A stretch of DNA of 64,000 nucleotides, taken from the NCBI RefSeq assembly GCF_030269765.1, contig NZ_BSTX01000003.1, forward strand, positions 62,001 to 126,000. The letters are read 5' to 3'. The position numbers and the translations under genes are program-made. The DNA comes from Actinorhabdospora filicis (GTDB lineage Bacteria > Actinomycetota > Actinomycetes > Mycobacteriales > Micromonosporaceae). Below the pieces are notes generated by a model. That model saw nothing but the letters and a program-made list of their open reading frames with translations. It searched no databases and was not told the origin of the DNA. Below, piece by piece: positions 24,123 through 31,283 of this stretch (its first letter is position 1; each line of letters begins with the position of its first letter).

Positions 24123-25049
24123 ATGCTGATCACGATCGACGACGTCGCCGAGGCCGCGCGCAACATCGACGGTCTGGCGCTGCGGACCCCGTTGCTGCCC
24201 GCCGCCTGGGCCGGTGAGCTGTGGCTGAAGGCGGAGAACCTGCAGCCGATCGGCGCGTTCAAGATCCGTGGCGCGGCCAACGCCGTCGCCCGCCTGCCGG
24301 AGGCCACGCCGGGTGTGGCCACGCATTCCTCCGGCAACCACGGGCGGGCCCTGGGCTATGCCGCGCGGGCCAAGGGCATCGCGTGTGTGGTGGTGGTGCC
24401 CGAGGGCGCGCCGCCGGTGAAGCTGGCCGCGATCGCGGCGACCGGCGCCGAGCTGGTCACCGTCGCGCCCGCCGATCGGGACGCGGCCTCGGCGAAGCTG
24501 GCCGCCGAGCGCGGTTACGCGCTGATCCCGCCCTTCGACCACCGTGACGTCATCGCCGGTCAGGGCACGATCGGGCCGGAGATCCTGGCCGATCTGCCCG
24601 ATGTGGACACCGTCGTCGTCCCCGTCGGCGGCGGCGGGCTGGCGTCCGGGGTGGCGACGGCCGTCAAGGCGCTCAAGCCCGGGACGCGCGTCATCGGCGT
24701 CGAGCCGGAGTGGGCCGCCGACGCCAAGGAGAGCCTGGAGGCCGGGCGGCGCATCGCCTGGCCGGTCGAGCGCACCTACCGCACGCTCGCCGACGGGGTC
24801 CGCACCTGCCTGTCCGATCTCACCTACGCCCATCTCGCCGCCCGTCTGGACGCCGTGGTCACCGTGACCGAGGACGAGCTGTCGGCCGCGGTGGGGGAGC
24901 TGGCGCGCCGGTCGTGCCTGGTCGCCGAGCCGTCGGGTGCGCTGACCACCGCGGCCTACCTGCGGTACGGCGCGGAGTGGGGGCGCACGGCCGCGGTGAT
25001 CTCCGGCGGGAACCTGGAGCCGGCGCTGCTGGCCGACCTGGTCAGATAG
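24123..25049 (+). CDS. Threonine/serine dehydratase-like PLP enzyme
   Basis: A 308-residue fold-type II pyridoxal-phosphate enzyme. Lys47 in PIGAFKIRGAANAV is the Schiff-base lysine. THSSGNHGRALGYAA is the substrate-binding Ser/Asn loop, and VPVGGGGLASGVATA is the phosphate-binding glycine loop. It has no C-terminal ACT regulatory domain, so it fits catabolic threonine/serine deaminases or serine racemases, giving 2-oxobutyrate or pyruvate plus ammonia. It starts 4 bp after the LuxR stop and may be co-transcribed. The 3' end overlaps the convergent isochorismatase-like gene by 8 bp. Confidence 0.9.
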   Translation: MLITIDDVAEAARNIDGLALRTPLLPAAWAGELWLKAENLQPIGAFKIRGAANAVARLPEATPGVATHSSGNHGRALGYAARAKGIACVVVVPEGAPPVKLAAIAATGAELVTVAPADRDAASAKLAAERGYALIPPFDHRDVIAGQGTIGPEILADLPDVDTVVVPVGGGGLASGVATAVKALKPGTRVIGVEPEWAADAKESLEAGRRIAWPVERTYRTLADGVRTCLSDLTYAHLAARLDAVVTVTEDELSAAVGELARRSCLVAEPSGALTTAAYLRYGAEWGRTAAVISGGNLEPALLADLVR

Positions 25050-25587
25050 CCGGGCCGAAGTCGATCTCGGCGGCCTTCTGGACGCGGACCGTGCGCGGCG
25101 GGTACTCGATGGCCCCGGCGATGTCGTTGAACAGCTCGATCGAGCGGGCCGCCGAGACGCGCGTGGAGTCGTCGCGGTCGAAGGTGGTGTGCCCGTCGGC
25201 GACCAGGGTGACGTCGTAGCCGTGGGACAGTGCCTGCTTCCAGGTGGCGTCGACGCAGAACTCGGTGGCGAAGCCGGTGACGATGACCTCGGTGGCGCCC
25301 AGGCCGCGCAGCCTGGCGTCCAGGTCGGTGCCGAGGAAGGAGTCGGCGGTGGTCTTGTCGATGACGATCTCGTCCTCGCCGGGGGCGAGCTCGGGCGCGA
25401 CCTGCCAGCCGGAGCTGCCCATCTCCAGGTAGCCGGAGTGCTGACGCAGTGTGATGACGGGGACCCCGGCGGCCAGCGCGCGCGTGCGCAGCCCGGCGAT
25501 CGCGGCGATGGTCTCCTCGGGCCGGTACGCCGGTCCCAGGAACAGGATCTGCATGTCTATGACGAGTAGCACCGGGGTGTGCGCCAT
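25042..25587 (-). CDS. Isochorismatase-family cysteine hydrolase
   Basis: A 181-residue hydrolase with the Asp-Lys-Cys triad typical of the family: Asp11 in LLVIDMQ, Lys78 in VIDKTTADSF and Cys111 in VTGFATEFCVDAT. Family members hydrolyse amide or vinyl-ether bonds (nicotinamidase, N-carbamoyl hydrolases); the exact substrate cannot be read off. The ATG at 25587 precedes the domain directly; the frame open to 26079 runs antisense through the adjacent reductase gene. Convergent with the dehydratase and divergent, by 18 bp, from the epimerase-like gene, so the two starts share a very short promoter region. Confidence 0.88.
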   Translation of the reverse strand: MAHTPVLLVIDMQILFLGPAYRPEETIAAIAGLRTRALAAGVPVITLRQHSGYLEMGSSGWQVAPELAPGEDEIVIDKTTADSFLGTDLDARLRGLGATEVIVTGFATEFCVDATWKQALSHGYDVTLVADGHTTFDRDDSTRVSAARSIELFNDIAGAIEYPPRTVRVQKAAEIDFGPAI

Positions 25588-25605
25588 AGACGCCACACTA
25601 TCTCC

Positions 25606-26298
25606 ATGAGGGTGTTGCTGACGGGTGCGACGGGAATGGTCGGGCAGGGCGCGTTGCGCGAGTGCCTGCTGGACGAGCGGGTCACGGAGGTGGTGGCGCT
25701 GGGGCGCACGCCGGTGGGGAAGAACCCGCCGCCGTGGCTGCCGGCGTCCGGTGGGAAGTTCACCGATCTGACCGCCGGGGACCTCTACGATCCGCCGCCG
25801 CTCGACGGCTTCGGCGCGTGCCTGTTCTGCCTGGGCGTCAGCTCGGTGGGGATGAAGGAGCCCGACTACCGGCGCGTCACCTACGACCTGACGATGGCCA
25901 TCGCGGTCCCGTTCGCCGAGGCCAACCCGGGCGCGCGTTTCGCGTACGTGTCGGGTGCGGGCACCGACGCCTCGTCGCGGACGATGTGGTCGCGCGTGAA
26001 GGGCGCCACGGAGAACGAGCTGCTGAGCATGGACCTGGACGCGTACATGTTCCGGCCCGGCGCGATCCAGCCCATGCACGGCGTGCGTTCCAAGACCGCG
26101 CTCTACCAGGGCATCTACAACGTGACCCGGCCGCTGATCGGGCCGCTGAAGATGGCCTTCCCGGGCGCGTTCACCACCAGTGAGCTGCTGGGTAAGGCGA
26201 TGGTGCGCGCCGCGGTGGAGGGCGCGCCCATCCGCGTGTTCGGCTCGCGTGAGATCAACGCGTTCGGGGCCGGGAGGGACCCGGAGGCTAGCCGGTGA
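25606..26298 (+). CDS. NAD(P)-binding epimerase-like reductase
   Basis: A 230-residue atypical SDR. The N-terminal Rossmann motif is VLLTGATGMVGQGAL. CLFCLGVSS sits at the NAD contact strand and FAYVSGAGTDASS at the active-site region. The classical YxxxK is absent, consistent with the HTATIP2/TIP30-like group. GAIQPMHGVRSKT and GAFTTSELLGKAMVRAAVEG mark the C-terminal substrate part. The ATG at 25606 is chosen because the fold starts at once. Its 3' end overlaps the convergent TetR gene by 11 bp. Physiological role unknown. Confidence 0.82.
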   Translation: MRVLLTGATGMVGQGALRECLLDERVTEVVALGRTPVGKNPPPWLPASGGKFTDLTAGDLYDPPPLDGFGACLFCLGVSSVGMKEPDYRRVTYDLTMAIAVPFAEANPGARFAYVSGAGTDASSRTMWSRVKGATENELLSMDLDAYMFRPGAIQPMHGVRSKTALYQGIYNVTRPLIGPLKMAFPGAFTTSELLGKAMVRAAVEGAPIRVFGSREINAFGAGRDPEASR

Positions 26299-26974
26299 TG
26301 CCGTCCAGGACGGTGGTCAGGTTGTGCGCGAAGGTCTCGGCGGGCTCCAGGTGGGCGCCGTCGATGACGAGCCGGGCGACGGTGGGGTAGTCGCCGGTGT
26401 CGAGCATGCGCCGCAGGTAGGGGCCGAGCCGGGACTGGAAGGCGTTGATGTCGTCGCCGGTGTCGCGGGTGGTGCGCCGCTCGGTGACCTCGCGGCGGAT
26501 CGCGCCGATGATGAAGGAGTTGAGGGCGCCCAGGGCCCGCTGGAGCTCGTCGAGGCCGTCGATGCCGGGCGCTTGGGCGAGCGCGGCGGCGTTGGCCTCG
26601 CCGACGGCGAGGGCGTGGGGTCCCAGGTGCGGGCGCCCGCCGAGGATGTCGGCGAACCATTCGTGGTCGAGGGCGGCCTCGCGGGTGGCGTGGGCGATGT
26701 CGAGGACGGTGTCGCGCCATCCGGCGCGCCGGTCGGCGCGTGCGATGCGGGCGTAGACGACGTCGACCATCAGGTCCAGCAGCTCCGAGCGGTTGACCAC
26801 GTAGTCGTAGAGGCGCATGGGGCCGACGCCGAGCTCCTTGGCGATCTTGCGCACCGAGAGGCCGTCGAGGCCGTGGGCGTCGGCGAGGCGGATGGCGGTC
26901 GCGGCGATCTTGTCGCGGCTCAGGGGGACCGGCGCGGCCCGTGGTTTGGGCTCGGGTCGTTCCCAGATGGTCAT
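26288..26974 (-). CDS. TetR-family regulator (TetR_C_1-type ligand domain)
   Basis: A 228-residue repressor. The helix-turn-helix runs from about residue 18 (SRDKIAATAIRLADAHGLDGLSV in two blocks) to LGVGPMRLYDYVVNRSELLDLMVD, a sequence typical of TetR regulators with the C-terminal TetR_C_1 domain that sense drugs. The ATG at 26974 leaves the palindrome at 26982-27019 outside the coding sequence. It is divergent from a flavin monooxygenase gene, an arrangement like tetR-tetX or rox genes, suggesting the monooxygenase handles the ligand. Ligand identity is unknown. Confidence 0.88.
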   Translation of the reverse strand: MTIWERPEPKPRAAPVPLSRDKIAATAIRLADAHGLDGLSVRKIAKELGVGPMRLYDYVVNRSELLDLMVDVVYARIARADRRAGWRDTVLDIAHATREAALDHEWFADILGGRPHLGPHALAVGEANAAALAQAPGIDGLDELQRALGALNSFIIGAIRREVTERRTTRDTGDDINAFQSRLGPYLRRMLDTGDYPTVARLVIDGAHLEPAETFAHNLTTVLDGITG

Positions 26975-26981
26975 GCCATCG

Positions 26982-27019
26982 CTGCCGTACGGTGTATCCA
27001 CAAATACAGTGTACGGTAG
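26982..27019. promoter_or_regulatory. Imperfect palindrome, probable operator of TetR/monooxygenase pair
   Basis: CTGCCGTACGGTGTAT (26982-26997) and ATACAGTGTACGGTAG (27004-27019) match as inverted 16-mers at 13 positions, around a 6-bp centre. It fills the gap between the divergent starts (26974 and 27025), so one bound dimer could repress both genes. Confidence 0.7.
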
Positions 27020-27024
27020 CGGTC

Positions 27025-28143
27025 ATGACGACACGCATTGCGATCGCCGGTGGCGGCCTCGGCGGCCTGACCCTGGCGCGGATCCTGCGGCGGAACGGCC
27101 TCGACGCGGTGGTCTACGAGCGCGAGACGAACCGCGCCCAGCGACGCCAGGGCGGCATGCTCGACCTGCACGCCGAGTCCGGGCAGCACGCCCTGGCCGA
27201 GGCCGGGCTCACCGAGGGCTTCCAATCCCGGGCGCGGCCCGAGGGCGAGGAACACCGCATCCTCGACTCCGACGGCCGGACCCTGATCCACCACGTGCCC
27301 GAGCCGGGCGACTTCTCCGGGCGCCCCGAGATCGACCGCGGCGACCTGCGCGACCTGCTGCTCGACTCCCTGCCCGGCGACGCGATCGCCTGGGGACACC
27401 GCCTCGCCGCGGCCACCCCGCGTCCCGGCGGCGGCTGGGACCTGGCCTTCCACGACGGCGGACACGCCGACTGCGACGTGCTGGTCGGCGCCGACGGCGC
27501 GCGCTCGGTGCTGCGGCCGCTGCTGGCCGAGCTCCCGCTGTCCTACGTGGCCACCCTCGTGCAGCTCACCGTCGCCGACGCCGACCGGCGCCACCCCGAC
27601 CTCGCCGAGCTCGTCGGCCCCGGCAACCTCTGGTGCGTCGGGCCGAGCCGCATCCTCTCGGCGCAGCGCATGGGCGACGGGAGCCTGCGCGTCGGGATCT
27701 CCGTGCACGCCGAGGACCGTCCCGTCGCCGACTTCGGCGACAAGCGCGCCCTGCTGGAGCTCTTCGAGGGCTGGAACCCGCGCCTGACCGCGCTCATCGA
27801 CGCCGCCGGTGAGCCCGAGCCGCGCCGCATCGAGGCGACGCCCACCGGCGCGCGCTGGCCGCACCGTCCGGGCCTGACCCTCATCGGCGACGCCGCGCAC
27901 CTCATGCCACCGGTCGGCGAGGGCGCCAACCAGGCCATGCTGGACGCCGCCGAGCTCGCCGCGCGGCTGGTGGCCGCGCCCGGCGACCCGGACGCGGCGA
28001 TCGCCGCCTACGAGGAGGCGATGTTCGCCCGGATCGGCCCCATCGCGCAGATGTCGGCCCGGATCCAGGCGATGATGCTGTCCCCGACGGCCGCCGAGGA
28101 CACCGTCGCCTTCTTCACCCGCGAGCCCGCGCCGGCGGGCTAG
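27025..28143 (+). CDS. FAD-dependent monooxygenase, TetX/PHBH-like
   Basis: A 372-residue class A flavin monooxygenase. It starts with the FAD fold IAIAGGGLGGLTLARIL. It has the Arg-rich QRRQGGMLDLH motif and SGRPEIDRGDLRDLLLDSL before the DG motif (VLVGADGARSVLRP). The GD motif is TLIGDAAHLMPPVGEGANQAMLDAAELA. The QGGMLDLH and DRGDLR features are shared with TetX-like drug-modifying enzymes. The ATG at 27025 lies 5 bp after the palindrome, so repression by the divergent TetR protein is likely. Hydroxylation of an aromatic or tetracyclic compound using NAD(P)H and O2 is the likely reaction; the substrate is inferred only. Confidence 0.9.
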   Translation: MTTRIAIAGGGLGGLTLARILRRNGLDAVVYERETNRAQRRQGGMLDLHAESGQHALAEAGLTEGFQSRARPEGEEHRILDSDGRTLIHHVPEPGDFSGRPEIDRGDLRDLLLDSLPGDAIAWGHRLAAATPRPGGGWDLAFHDGGHADCDVLVGADGARSVLRPLLAELPLSYVATLVQLTVADADRRHPDLAELVGPGNLWCVGPSRILSAQRMGDGSLRVGISVHAEDRPVADFGDKRALLELFEGWNPRLTALIDAAGEPEPRRIEATPTGARWPHRPGLTLIGDAAHLMPPVGEGANQAMLDAAELAARLVAAPGDPDAAIAAYEEAMFARIGPIAQMSARIQAMMLSPTAAEDTVAFFTREPAPAG

Positions 28144-29153
28144 GCGACCTTCTTGGCGGCCTTGACCGCGGCGGCCAGGCGCTCCACCAGGGGCGCGCAA
28201 CCGGCGTAGGAGTAGCGCGGCTCGCTCGACCACGGCGTGATCTGGTTCGCCTTGACCGCCGGGAGCTTCGCCCAGGCGGGCTTGGCGGCCAGGTCGGCGG
28301 GCTGCAGCTGCGCCGTCCGGTCGTCCAGCAGCAGCAGGTCGGCGGGGTAGCGGTCGGCGTTCTCCCAGCTGATCGTCTCGAAGTAGCCGCCGTCGTCGGG
28401 CTTGGCGGGGACGATGACCTCCACGCCGCATTCCTTGAAGAACGCCAGGTCGGCCATCATGCCCGGGTTGGAGGCGTAGAACATGTCCGGGTCGCCCGAG
28501 CAGGCCAGCACCCTGACGCCCGGGTTCTCCTGCGCGGCGGCCTTGAGGCTCGCCACGGCGGCGTCCCAGCGGCCCTTCGCGCCGGTCACCGTCGAGGAGT
28601 TCAGGTCGGCGCCCAGGGCCTTGGCCAGCTCGGTGTAGCGGTCGATGTGCTTCTGGAGGGTGCCGCCGCCGACCTTGAGGCCGACCTGGGGCGCCAGGCC
28701 GAAGATCTTGTCCTTGCTCTCCTCGGGGACGTACCACATCTCATCGCCCCGGTAGATGTTGCTGACCAGCAGATCGGGCTTGAGGGCGGCGTACTGCTCG
28801 ATGTTGAACTCGCCCCACGCGTTGCCCACCACGGTGACCTTGGCGACGTCCAGGTCACCCGCCTGCACGTCCTTGGAGCCGTCGGCTTTCGTGGTGGGGC
28901 CGAAGACGCCGACGACGCGGTCGCCCAGACCGAGGTCGTGGAGGGCGGCGGCCGCGCCGACGAAGGCCACGATCCGCTTGGGCGCGCCATCGGTCTTGGC
29001 GGTCTGGCCGCGGTCGTCGGTGAAGGACCACGAACCGCCGGACTTCCCGTCGTCCTTGCCGCCGCAGGCGGCCAGCAGGGCGCCCAGGCCGAGCGCGCCG
29101 CCCGCGCCGAACAGACCGCGTCGGGTGATGGTGGACGAGGAGAGGTGGCGCAT
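28140..29153 (-). CDS. Iron-siderophore ABC transporter substrate-binding lipoprotein
   Basis: A 337-residue periplasmic-binding-type lipoprotein. The signal contains twin arginines (ITRRGLFGAGG, Arg11-Arg12) and the lipobox LLAAC with Cys30, so it may use the Tat route before lipid anchoring. The body has the FepB/FecB-type fold: RIVAFVGAAAALHDLGLGDRVVGV, LKPDLLVSN, and a C-terminal AYAGCAPLVERL helix. It is divergent from two FecCD permease genes with an iron box between them. It captures ferric-siderophore outside the membrane. Its 3' end overlaps the convergent monooxygenase stop by 4 bp. Confidence 0.92.
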   Translation of the reverse strand: MRHLSSSTITRRGLFGAGGALGLGALLAACGGKDDGKSGGSWSFTDDRGQTAKTDGAPKRIVAFVGAAAALHDLGLGDRVVGVFGPTTKADGSKDVQAGDLDVAKVTVVGNAWGEFNIEQYAALKPDLLVSNIYRGDEMWYVPEESKDKIFGLAPQVGLKVGGGTLQKHIDRYTELAKALGADLNSSTVTGAKGRWDAAVASLKAAAQENPGVRVLACSGDPDMFYASNPGMMADLAFFKECGVEVIVPAKPDDGGYFETISWENADRYPADLLLLDDRTAQLQPADLAAKPAWAKLPAVKANQITPWSSEPRYSYAGCAPLVERLAAAVKAAKKVA

Positions 29154-29193
29154 GGGGAAGCCTTCCGTTACCGGCCGGAATCGAGGACGGGGG

Positions 29194-29212
29194 TTAGGTT
29201 AGCCTAGCCAAA
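29194..29212. promoter_or_regulatory. DmdR/IdeR-type iron box
   Basis: TTAGGTTAGCCTAGCCAAA matches the actinobacterial iron-box palindrome (TTAGGTTAGSCTAACCTAA) at all but two to three positions. Its last base is the first base of the ATG of the permease gene at 29212. It lies 41 bp upstream of the divergent binding-protein start. Iron-loaded DmdR/IdeR would repress both operons. Confidence 0.85.
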
Positions 29213-30273
29213 TGTCCCGCCCCTACGAGGTCATGCAGAGCCCTCCCCAGGTCTTGGCCGCGCCCCCACCGGCCACGGCGACACGCCACCGGACCCGCCG
29301 GGCCCTCGGCCTCGCCGCCGCCGTCCTGGCCCTGGCCGCCGTCGCCGCCCTCTCGCTCCTCCTCGGCGCGCGCCCGCTGTCCCTCACCGAGGCCTGGCAC
29401 GGACTCACCGACCCCGCCTCCGGCGCCTACACCGTCGTCCACGACATGCGCCTGCCCCGCACCGTCCTCGGCCTCCTCGCCGGAGCCGCCCTCGGCCTCG
29501 CCGGAGCCCTCGCGCAGGCCCTCACCCGCAACCCCATCGCCGAACCCGGTCTCCTCGGCATCAACGCCGGAGCCTCGGCCGCCGTGGTCACCTGCATCAC
29601 CTTCTTCGGCGTCCAGTCCCTCACCGGCTACGTCTGGTTCGCGTTCCTCGGCGCCGGAGCCGTCTCCTGCCTGGTCTACCTCGTCGGCGGCGGACGCGGC
29701 GCCACCCCCGTACGACTCGCGCTCGCCGGCGCCGCCATCAACGCCGCGCTGTTCTCCTACGTCAGCGCCGCCGAACTCCTCCAGACCTCCGCGCTGGACC
29801 GCATGCGCTTCTGGACCGTCGGCTCCCTCGCCGACGCCAGCATGTCCACCGTCGTGCGCGTCCTCCCCTTCATCGCCGCCGGGACCTTCCTCGCGCTGCG
29901 CCTGGCCCGGCCCCTCAACGCGCTCGCCCTCGGCGACGACTCGGCGACCGCGCTGGGCGCGCGCCCGGTGGCCACCCGCGTCGCGTCGATGATCGCGGTG
30001 ACGCTGCTGGCGGGCGCGGCCACCGCCGCCTGCGGGCCGATCGCCTTCGTCGGGCTGATGGTGCCGCACCTGGTCCGCTCGCTCACCGGCCCCGACCTGC
30101 GCTGGATGCTGCCCTACACGATCGTGCTGTCGCCGGTGGTGCTGCTGGGCTCCGACATCCTCGGCCGCGTCGTGGCGCGGCCCGGGGAGATGCTGGTCGG
30201 CGTGGTGACGGCGGTGGTCGGCGGGCCGGTGTTCTTGTTCTTCCTGCTGCGGAGGAAGGTGGCCGCCGCGTGA
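29212..30273 (+). CDS. FecCD-type siderophore permease, first subunit
   Basis: A 353-residue polytopic permease of the BtuC/FecCD family with about nine to ten helices. The conserved blocks are DMRLPRTVLGLLAGAALGLAGALAQALTRNPIAEPGLLGINAGAS (several blocks), FWTVGSLADAS, LNALALGDDSATALGARP and GPIAFVGLMVPHLVR, the last being the coupling helix contacting the ATPase. The ATG at 29212 overlaps the iron box, which leaves almost no leader. ATG 29233, with GAGG close upstream, is an alternative start. Its stop overlaps the next permease gene by 4 bp. It forms the membrane channel with its partner. Confidence 0.93.
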   Translation: MSRPYEVMQSPPQVLAAPPPATATRHRTRRALGLAAAVLALAAVAALSLLLGARPLSLTEAWHGLTDPASGAYTVVHDMRLPRTVLGLLAGAALGLAGALAQALTRNPIAEPGLLGINAGASAAVVTCITFFGVQSLTGYVWFAFLGAGAVSCLVYLVGGGRGATPVRLALAGAAINAALFSYVSAAELLQTSALDRMRFWTVGSLADASMSTVVRVLPFIAAGTFLALRLARPLNALALGDDSATALGARPVATRVASMIAVTLLAGAATAACGPIAFVGLMVPHLVRSLTGPDLRWMLPYTIVLSPVVLLGSDILGRVVARPGEMLVGVVTAVVGGPVFLFFLLRRKVAAA

Positions 30274-31283
30274 AGACCACAGTGGAGCGTCGCCGCGTGA
30301 TCCGCCCGCGTCCCGCGATCGCCCTCACCGTCACCGCCCTGCTCACCCTGGCCGTCGCCGTCTACGGCCTGACCAGCGGCGACTACCCCATCACCCCCGC
30401 CGGAGTCGTCAAGACCCTCGTCGGTCTCGGCGACGCCACCGACGCCTACATCGTCAATGAGCTGCGCCTGCCGCGCGTGGCCGCCGCGCTCGTCGTCGGC
30501 GCGGCCCTAGGGCTGTCCGGCGCGCTGCTCCAGGCGCTCGTCCGCAACGGGCTGGCCAGCCCGGACGTCCTCGGCGTCACCAACGGCGCCTCGGTCGGCG
30601 CGCTGGGCACCATCGTCCTCATCGGCGGCGGCAGCGTGGCCGTGGCCGCCGGGGCGGCCGTCGGCGGGATCGCCATCGGCGTCCTGCTGATGCTGCTGTC
30701 GGGACGCGCGCAGGGCAACCGGCTGGTGCTGGCCGGGGTCGCGATCACCGCGATCCTGTCGGGCGTGATCGGCTGGCTGCTCACCAAGGCGCAGCTCGTC
30801 GACGCCGCCCGCGCCACCCTGTGGCTCACCGGCAGCCTCGACGGGCGCGGCTGGGACGACGTCCTGCCGCCGGCCGTCGCGCTCGTGCTGGTGCTGCCGG
30901 TGCTGGTCCTGTACGCGCGTCCGCTGGCGATGCTGGAGATGGGCGACGACTCGGCGACCGCGCTGGGTGTGCGGGTGGCGCGGACGAAGGCGCTGGTCAT
31001 GCTCTCGTCGGTGCTGCTGGCCTCGTTCGCAGCCGCGGCCGCCGGGCCGGTGTCCTTTGTGGCCCTCACCGCGCCGCACCTGGCCCGCCGCGCGAGCCGC
31101 GCCACCGGTCCCAACCTGGCCGCCTCGGCCGTCTTCGGCGCCGCGCTGCTGGTGTGCGCCGACTGGGCGGCGCAGCACCTCGTCCCCGGACGGCAGCTGC
31201 CCGTCGGCGCGGTCACCGGGCTGCTCGGCGGCGGCTACCTGATCTGGCTGCTGGTGATGGAGCGCCGCGCCGGGCGGCTCTAG
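30270..31283 (+). CDS. FecCD-type siderophore permease, second subunit
   Basis: A 337-residue permease paralogous to the preceding gene. It has NELRLPRVAAALVVGAALGLSGALLQALVRNGLASPDVLGV, LWLTGSLDGRGWDD, MLEMGDDSATALGVRVAR and GPVSFVALTAPHLARR, all family landmarks. GTG start with 4-bp overlap, so the two subunits are coupled for heterodimer formation. The cognate ATP-binding protein is not found next to it: the next gene is convergent and unrelated. The last bases share a CTAG stop with the convergent beta-helix gene. Confidence 0.93.
   Translation: MKTTVERRRVIRPRPAIALTVTALLTLAVAVYGLTSGDYPITPAGVVKTLVGLGDATDAYIVNELRLPRVAAALVVGAALGLSGALLQALVRNGLASPDVLGVTNGASVGALGTIVLIGGGSVAVAAGAAVGGIAIGVLLMLLSGRAQGNRLVLAGVAITAILSGVIGWLLTKAQLVDAARATLWLTGSLDGRGWDDVLPPAVALVLVLPVLVLYARPLAMLEMGDDSATALGVRVARTKALVMLSSVLLASFAAAAAGPVSFVALTAPHLARRASRATGPNLAASAVFGAALLVCADWAAQHLVPGRQLPVGAVTGLLGGGYLIWLLVMERRAGRL

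Noticed and set aside
22274..24337. 687-codon minus-strand frame opposite the LuxR regulator
   Set aside because: Basic, Arg/Gly-rich translation without domains; the plus-strand protein has P-loop and LuxR helix-turn-helix.
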